From JAIBJN01 sp963839745 (GTDB lineage Bacteria > Actinomycetota > Thermoleophilia > Gaiellales > Gaiellaceae), in contig CAWIWC010000013.1 of the NCBI GenBank assembly GCA_963839745.1, positions 1 through 64,000 of the forward strand: 64,000 nt of DNA. The letters run 5' to 3'. A program made the translations under genes and the position numbers. Every line of letters begins with the position of its first letter. The first letter of the stretch is position 1. This document shows, piece after piece, positions 61,580-64,000 of the stretch. The notes beneath the pieces are model-generated. The model ran no database searches and was not told the origin of the DNA. It saw nothing but the letters and a program-made list of their open reading frames with translations.

Positions 61580-62545
61580 CTAGATCCAGTTGCGGACGCG
61601 GGCGAATGAGAGTACGACCACGGCGATGGCGAGCATCGTGGCGATCACAACCCAAAATACCCAGGCTAGGTCGAAGAGGCCGACTTGGAAATTCATGCCC
61701 ATGATCCCGCCGAGCACTGTTGCCGGTAGGAGGATCACGGTGACCAGCGTGAGCAACTTCATGATGTCGTTTGTCCGTTGTCCGATTCGGGTGACGAGGA
61801 GATCGAAGGAGCCGAAGGTCGACTCCTTCGCCTCGCGGGCGGCGTCCAGCGCCTGGATCACGCGGCGCTCGAGATCGGCGAAACGCTGTGCTGATTGTTC
61901 GCTCGAGAGCTGATCGAGTTCGGGGTGCGAGAGAGAAACGACCACTTCGCGATGCGGGGCGAGCGCCCGTCGCAGCGTCCCAATCGTGCGGCGGATCTCG
62001 ACGAGCCGGTTCAGGTCTTCAGTAGCCATCTTGGGGGTATTGGTCATGACCCTCGCGTCGAGATCCTCCAGCTCCCTCTCGACGTCATCCAAGGCGCGGA
62101 GGTAGCTGGAGACGATCCAGTCGAGAATCGTGGCGACGAACGAGGGTGCGTCAAGCGCGCCGACTTGACCTCCCCCCTGGACGCGCTCGAAAAACTCCTC
62201 GAGCACGTCGGCCCGCTCACGATAGGCGGTGACGATCCAGTTCACACCGAGAACACACTCGATTGGAACGAGCTCAGGCGCATCCCCGCCGCTGTTTACG
62301 ACGTACAGCGTCACGTACATGCGCTCGCCTTCATCGGCCACGGAGGCGCTTCTCGGGTGCTCGCCCAGGCGGTGCGCGAGCGCCTCGCCGAGATCGAGGG
62401 TCTCCCGCAGCGCCGCCACTTCCTCCTCCGTCGGGTCGTGCAGTGCGAGCCACAGCAGTTGGCCGCGATCGAGCCGCTCGATCGCGGCCCTCCAATCCTC
62501 GACCTGTTCGGACTGTTGCTCGTCGAACACGAAACCTGTGAGCAC
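61580..62545 (-). CDS. corA: CorA-family magnesium/divalent cation channel
   Basis: 321 aa, GTG at 62545. Long charged cytoplasmic domain, then two C-terminal helices with the pore signature GGIMGMNFQ (GMN) between them, and a basic end (FARVRNWI). Symbol is by family; Zn or Co transport cannot be excluded. Confidence 0.93.
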   Translation of the reverse strand: MLTGFVFDEQQSEQVEDWRAAIERLDRGQLLWLALHDPTEEEVAALRETLDLGEALAHRLGEHPRSASVADEGERMYVTLYVVNSGGDAPELVPIECVLGVNWIVTAYRERADVLEEFFERVQGGGQVGALDAPSFVATILDWIVSSYLRALDDVERELEDLDARVMTNTPKMATEDLNRLVEIRRTIGTLRRALAPHREVVVSLSHPELDQLSSEQSAQRFADLERRVIQALDAAREAKESTFGSFDLLVTRIGQRTNDIMKLLTLVTVILLPATVLGGIMGMNFQVGLFDLAWVFWVVIATMLAIAVVVLSFARVRNWI

Positions 62546-62791
62546 CGGCCTGTTGTTCCAGAGCCGCCTGCGTTTCCCTCTGTCCGCCGCCGGGCTGCGA
62601 TCGCCAACGGCGCCGGAGCTTCGGGCGACCCTAAGGGGTAGGAACTGCCGGAGCCGGAGCGGGAACGGGTGGCCGGAGCGGCAGCCTTCAACTTTCGACC
62701 CTGTAGCGGGTCGGCGTTCGCAAGCCCCCTAGGCGCCTTTGGGCCACTGGCCGGGGCGAGGCCAGGGCAGTGCCGACCCTCAGAGAACGAC

Positions 62792-62815
62792 GAAACCCCC
62801 GAGTTTCCGGGGTTT
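62792..62815 (-). terminator. Hairpin after tRNA-Gly
   Basis: On the minus strand GAAACCCC and GGGGTTTC pair around a short A-rich loop, followed by GTCGTT. Lies 8 bases beyond the tRNA 3' end. Confidence 0.65.
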
Positions 62816-62823
62816 CCTTTAGA

Positions 62824-62896
62824 AGCGGACGACGGGGCTCGAACCCGCGACCCTTGGCTTGGGAAGCCAATGCTCTACCAGCTGAGCTACGTCCGC
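62824..62896 (-). tRNA. tRNA-Gly (anticodon CCC)
   Basis: 73 nt. Acceptor GCGGACG pairs with CGTCCGC; D-arm GCTCAGCTGGTAGAGC; anticodon stem TTGGC/GCCAA with loop TTCCCAA (anticodon CCC); T-arm with GTTCGAG. Discriminator T; CCA is not encoded. Confidence 0.95.
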
Positions 62897-63048
62897 CCGA
62901 GGCCGCCAACGATACCACCGGGCCTTCGCAGATCCGCAGGACGGAATGACTCGTCGGGGGGATGCCCGAGAGGCCGGTCTTGACGACGATATGACCAAAC
63001 TCGGACTGAGCGGCGCGGCCTCCGCTTACGTTCGCAGGAGGTGTCAGA

Positions 63049-63207
63049 GTGACCGCACGACAGGCGATCCGCCGTGAAGCAGGACAGACAATGGCCGAGT
63101 ACGCCGTCATTCTCGGGGTCATCACCCCTGTCCTCGTGCTGCTCTTCACGTCGCTTCTCGACCCGATCGTCGATCGCATCACGACGCTCATCGGGTTCCT
63201 GACCTAG
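63049..63207 (+). CDS. Flp/Fap-type pilin (type IVb)
   Basis: 52 aa, GTG at 63049 with AGGAGG at 63036-63041. Sequence EAGQTMAEYAVILGVITPVL then a hydrophobic helix and VDRITTLIGFL: the short Flp pilin pattern, with an MAEYA processing region where TadV-type peptidase would cut. No tad genes are in the window. Confidence 0.8.
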   Translation: MTARQAIRREAGQTMAEYAVILGVITPVLVLLFTSLLDPIVDRITTLIGFLT

Positions 63208-63227
63208 CCCTCAAGTCTGGCAGCAAC

Positions 63228-63257
63228 CGAAGGGGCCCGGTCTCCCGGGCCCCTTCG
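63228..63257 (+). terminator. Terminator after the pilin gene
   Basis: CGAAGGGGCCCGG, loop TCTC, CCGGGCCCCTTCG: perfect 13-bp stem followed by TTCAGGG. Confidence 0.7.
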
Positions 63258-63307
63258 TTCAGGGTGATGGAATACTTCTTCCCAGAGAACCTGGGAAGGA
63301 GCTGGTG

Positions 63308-64000
63308 ATGGCGAAGGAAACGCTGGAAGCGACCGCGCACGCGCTGGTTGCCCCTGGAAAGGGCATCCTGGCCGCGGACGAGAGCACGGGGACGATCGAG
63401 AAGCGCCTCAAGTCGATCGAGGTCGAGTCCACCGAGGACAAGCGCAGGGACTATCGGGAGATGCTCTTCACGACGCCTGGCCTGGGCGACCACATCTCCG
63501 GCGTCATCCTCTACGACGAGACGATCCGCCAGTCCGGAAAGGACGGCGTGCCCTTCACGAAGGTGCTCGAGGACGCAGGCGTCATCCCCGGCATCAAGGT
63601 CGACATGGGGGCGAAGCCGCTCGCCGGCGCCGAGGGCGAGACGGTCACCGAGGGTCTCGACGGCCTGCGCGAGCGCCTCGAGGAGTACCGCGAGATGGGC
63701 GCGAAGTTCACGAAGTGGCGCGCGGTCATCGCCATCGAGGGCGAGAAGAAGCCGAGCGCCTACTGCATGCACGTGAACGCGCACGCGCTGGCGCGCTACG
63801 CCGTCCTCTCGCAGCAAGCAGGCCTCGTCCCGATCGTCGAGCCCGAGGTCCTCATGGACGGCGACCACACGCTCCAGCGCTGCTACGAGGTGACCGAGGC
63901 GACACTCGAAGCCGTCTTCAACGAGCTCTTCTCGCAGCGCGTCGTCTACGAGGGGATGCTCCTGAAGCCGAACATGGTCATCTCCGGCAAGGACTGCCCG
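63308..64000 (+). CDS. Class I fructose-bisphosphate aldolase, N-terminal part (runs off window)
   Basis: 231 codons seen; the gene continues past the end. ATG at 63308 with GGAGCTGGTG upstream. APGKGILAADESTGTIEKRL, FTKWRAVI and the Schiff-base Lys region MLLKPNMVISGKDCP. Eukaryote-like class I type. Works with glpX in gluconeogenesis. Confidence 0.93.
   Translation, partial: MAKETLEATAHALVAPGKGILAADESTGTIEKRLKSIEVESTEDKRRDYREMLFTTPGLGDHISGVILYDETIRQSGKDGVPFTKVLEDAGVIPGIKVDMGAKPLAGAEGETVTEGLDGLRERLEEYREMGAKFTKWRAVIAIEGEKKPSAYCMHVNAHALARYAVLSQQAGLVPIVEPEVLMDGDHTLQRCYEVTEATLEAVFNELFSQRVVYEGMLLKPNMVISGKDCP

Noticed and set aside
1..64000. CRISPR arrays, insertion sequences, replication origins
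   Set aside because: No regularly spaced short repeats, transposase motifs, terminal inverted repeats of the IS type, or DnaA-box clusters were found.

Overview
This is a very GC-rich window with many GTG starts and densely packed genes that overlap in short GTGA or ATGA junctions. Gene content points to an actinobacterium, most likely class Thermoleophilia (Gaiellales-like). The main pointers are the queA-tgt-yajC-secDF block with a fused SecDF, a PafBC-like fused WYL regulator, tandem LVIVD-repeat secreted proteins and a cyclic 2,3-diphosphoglycerate operon. This placement is an inference from gene content; no rRNA or marker phylogeny is available here.

Layout. 1-6.8 kb (+): five tandem secreted LVIVD-repeat beta-propeller paralogues, each followed by a strong GC-rich hairpin, three with a near-identical promoter. 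6.8-16.3 kb (-): a frame-broken response regulator, a deaminase-glyoxalase fusion, then aarF, a phasin-like protein, secDF, yajC, tgt and queA. 16.3-25.8 kb: a secreted protein/response regulator/histidine kinase operon, small zinc-ribbon and GAF proteins, 3-hydroxyacyl-CoA dehydrogenase with a lipoprotein, aldehyde dehydrogenase and zinc-ribbon membrane proteins. 25.8-33.6 kb: dinB and a PafBC-like regulator (divergent), a lipoprotein, a histidine kinase, queG (third queuosine gene of the window) and a quinone oxidoreductase.

33.6-41.2 kb: a two-gene SLOG + membrane pentapeptide-repeat unit, then a five-gene minus-strand operon (metallophosphoesterase, cyclic 2,3-DPG synthetase, 2-phosphoglycerate kinase, glpX, DUF59), a PD-(D/E)XK-like small protein, hpt and a LysE exporter. 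41.3-46.4 kb (-): an M23 peptidase and cytochrome c maturation genes (ccmE, ccmF, a ccmI-like gene); CcmE carries a Cys-type haem motif. 46.4-52.8 kb: a xylose-isomerase-like TIM barrel protein, a tandem pair of CxC small proteins, a methyltransferase, BolA-Grx, an M28 peptidase and coiled-coil proteins. 53.2-61.6 kb is a mixed accessory stretch: a Rox-like flavin monooxygenase, a Vps62-like membrane protein, a tmRNA/tRNA 3'-end remnant, a flippase-like protein, a phage tail-collar protein, a decayed membrane gene, small orphan genes and a degenerate duplicated fragment. 61.6-64 kb: CorA, tRNA-Gly(CCC), a solitary Flp pilin and the start of a class I fructose-bisphosphate aldolase.

How parts connect: queA, tgt and queG make or install queuosine; YajC and SecDF serve protein export, which the many secreted products need; GlpX, aldolase, 2-phosphoglycerate kinase and cDPG synthetase sit around lower glycolysis/gluconeogenesis and cDPG formation; CcmE/F/I serve c-type cytochrome assembly. 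Several genes are broken by single-base changes, often in G or C runs, so either the assembly contains indels or several genes are decaying; this is treated as a finding.
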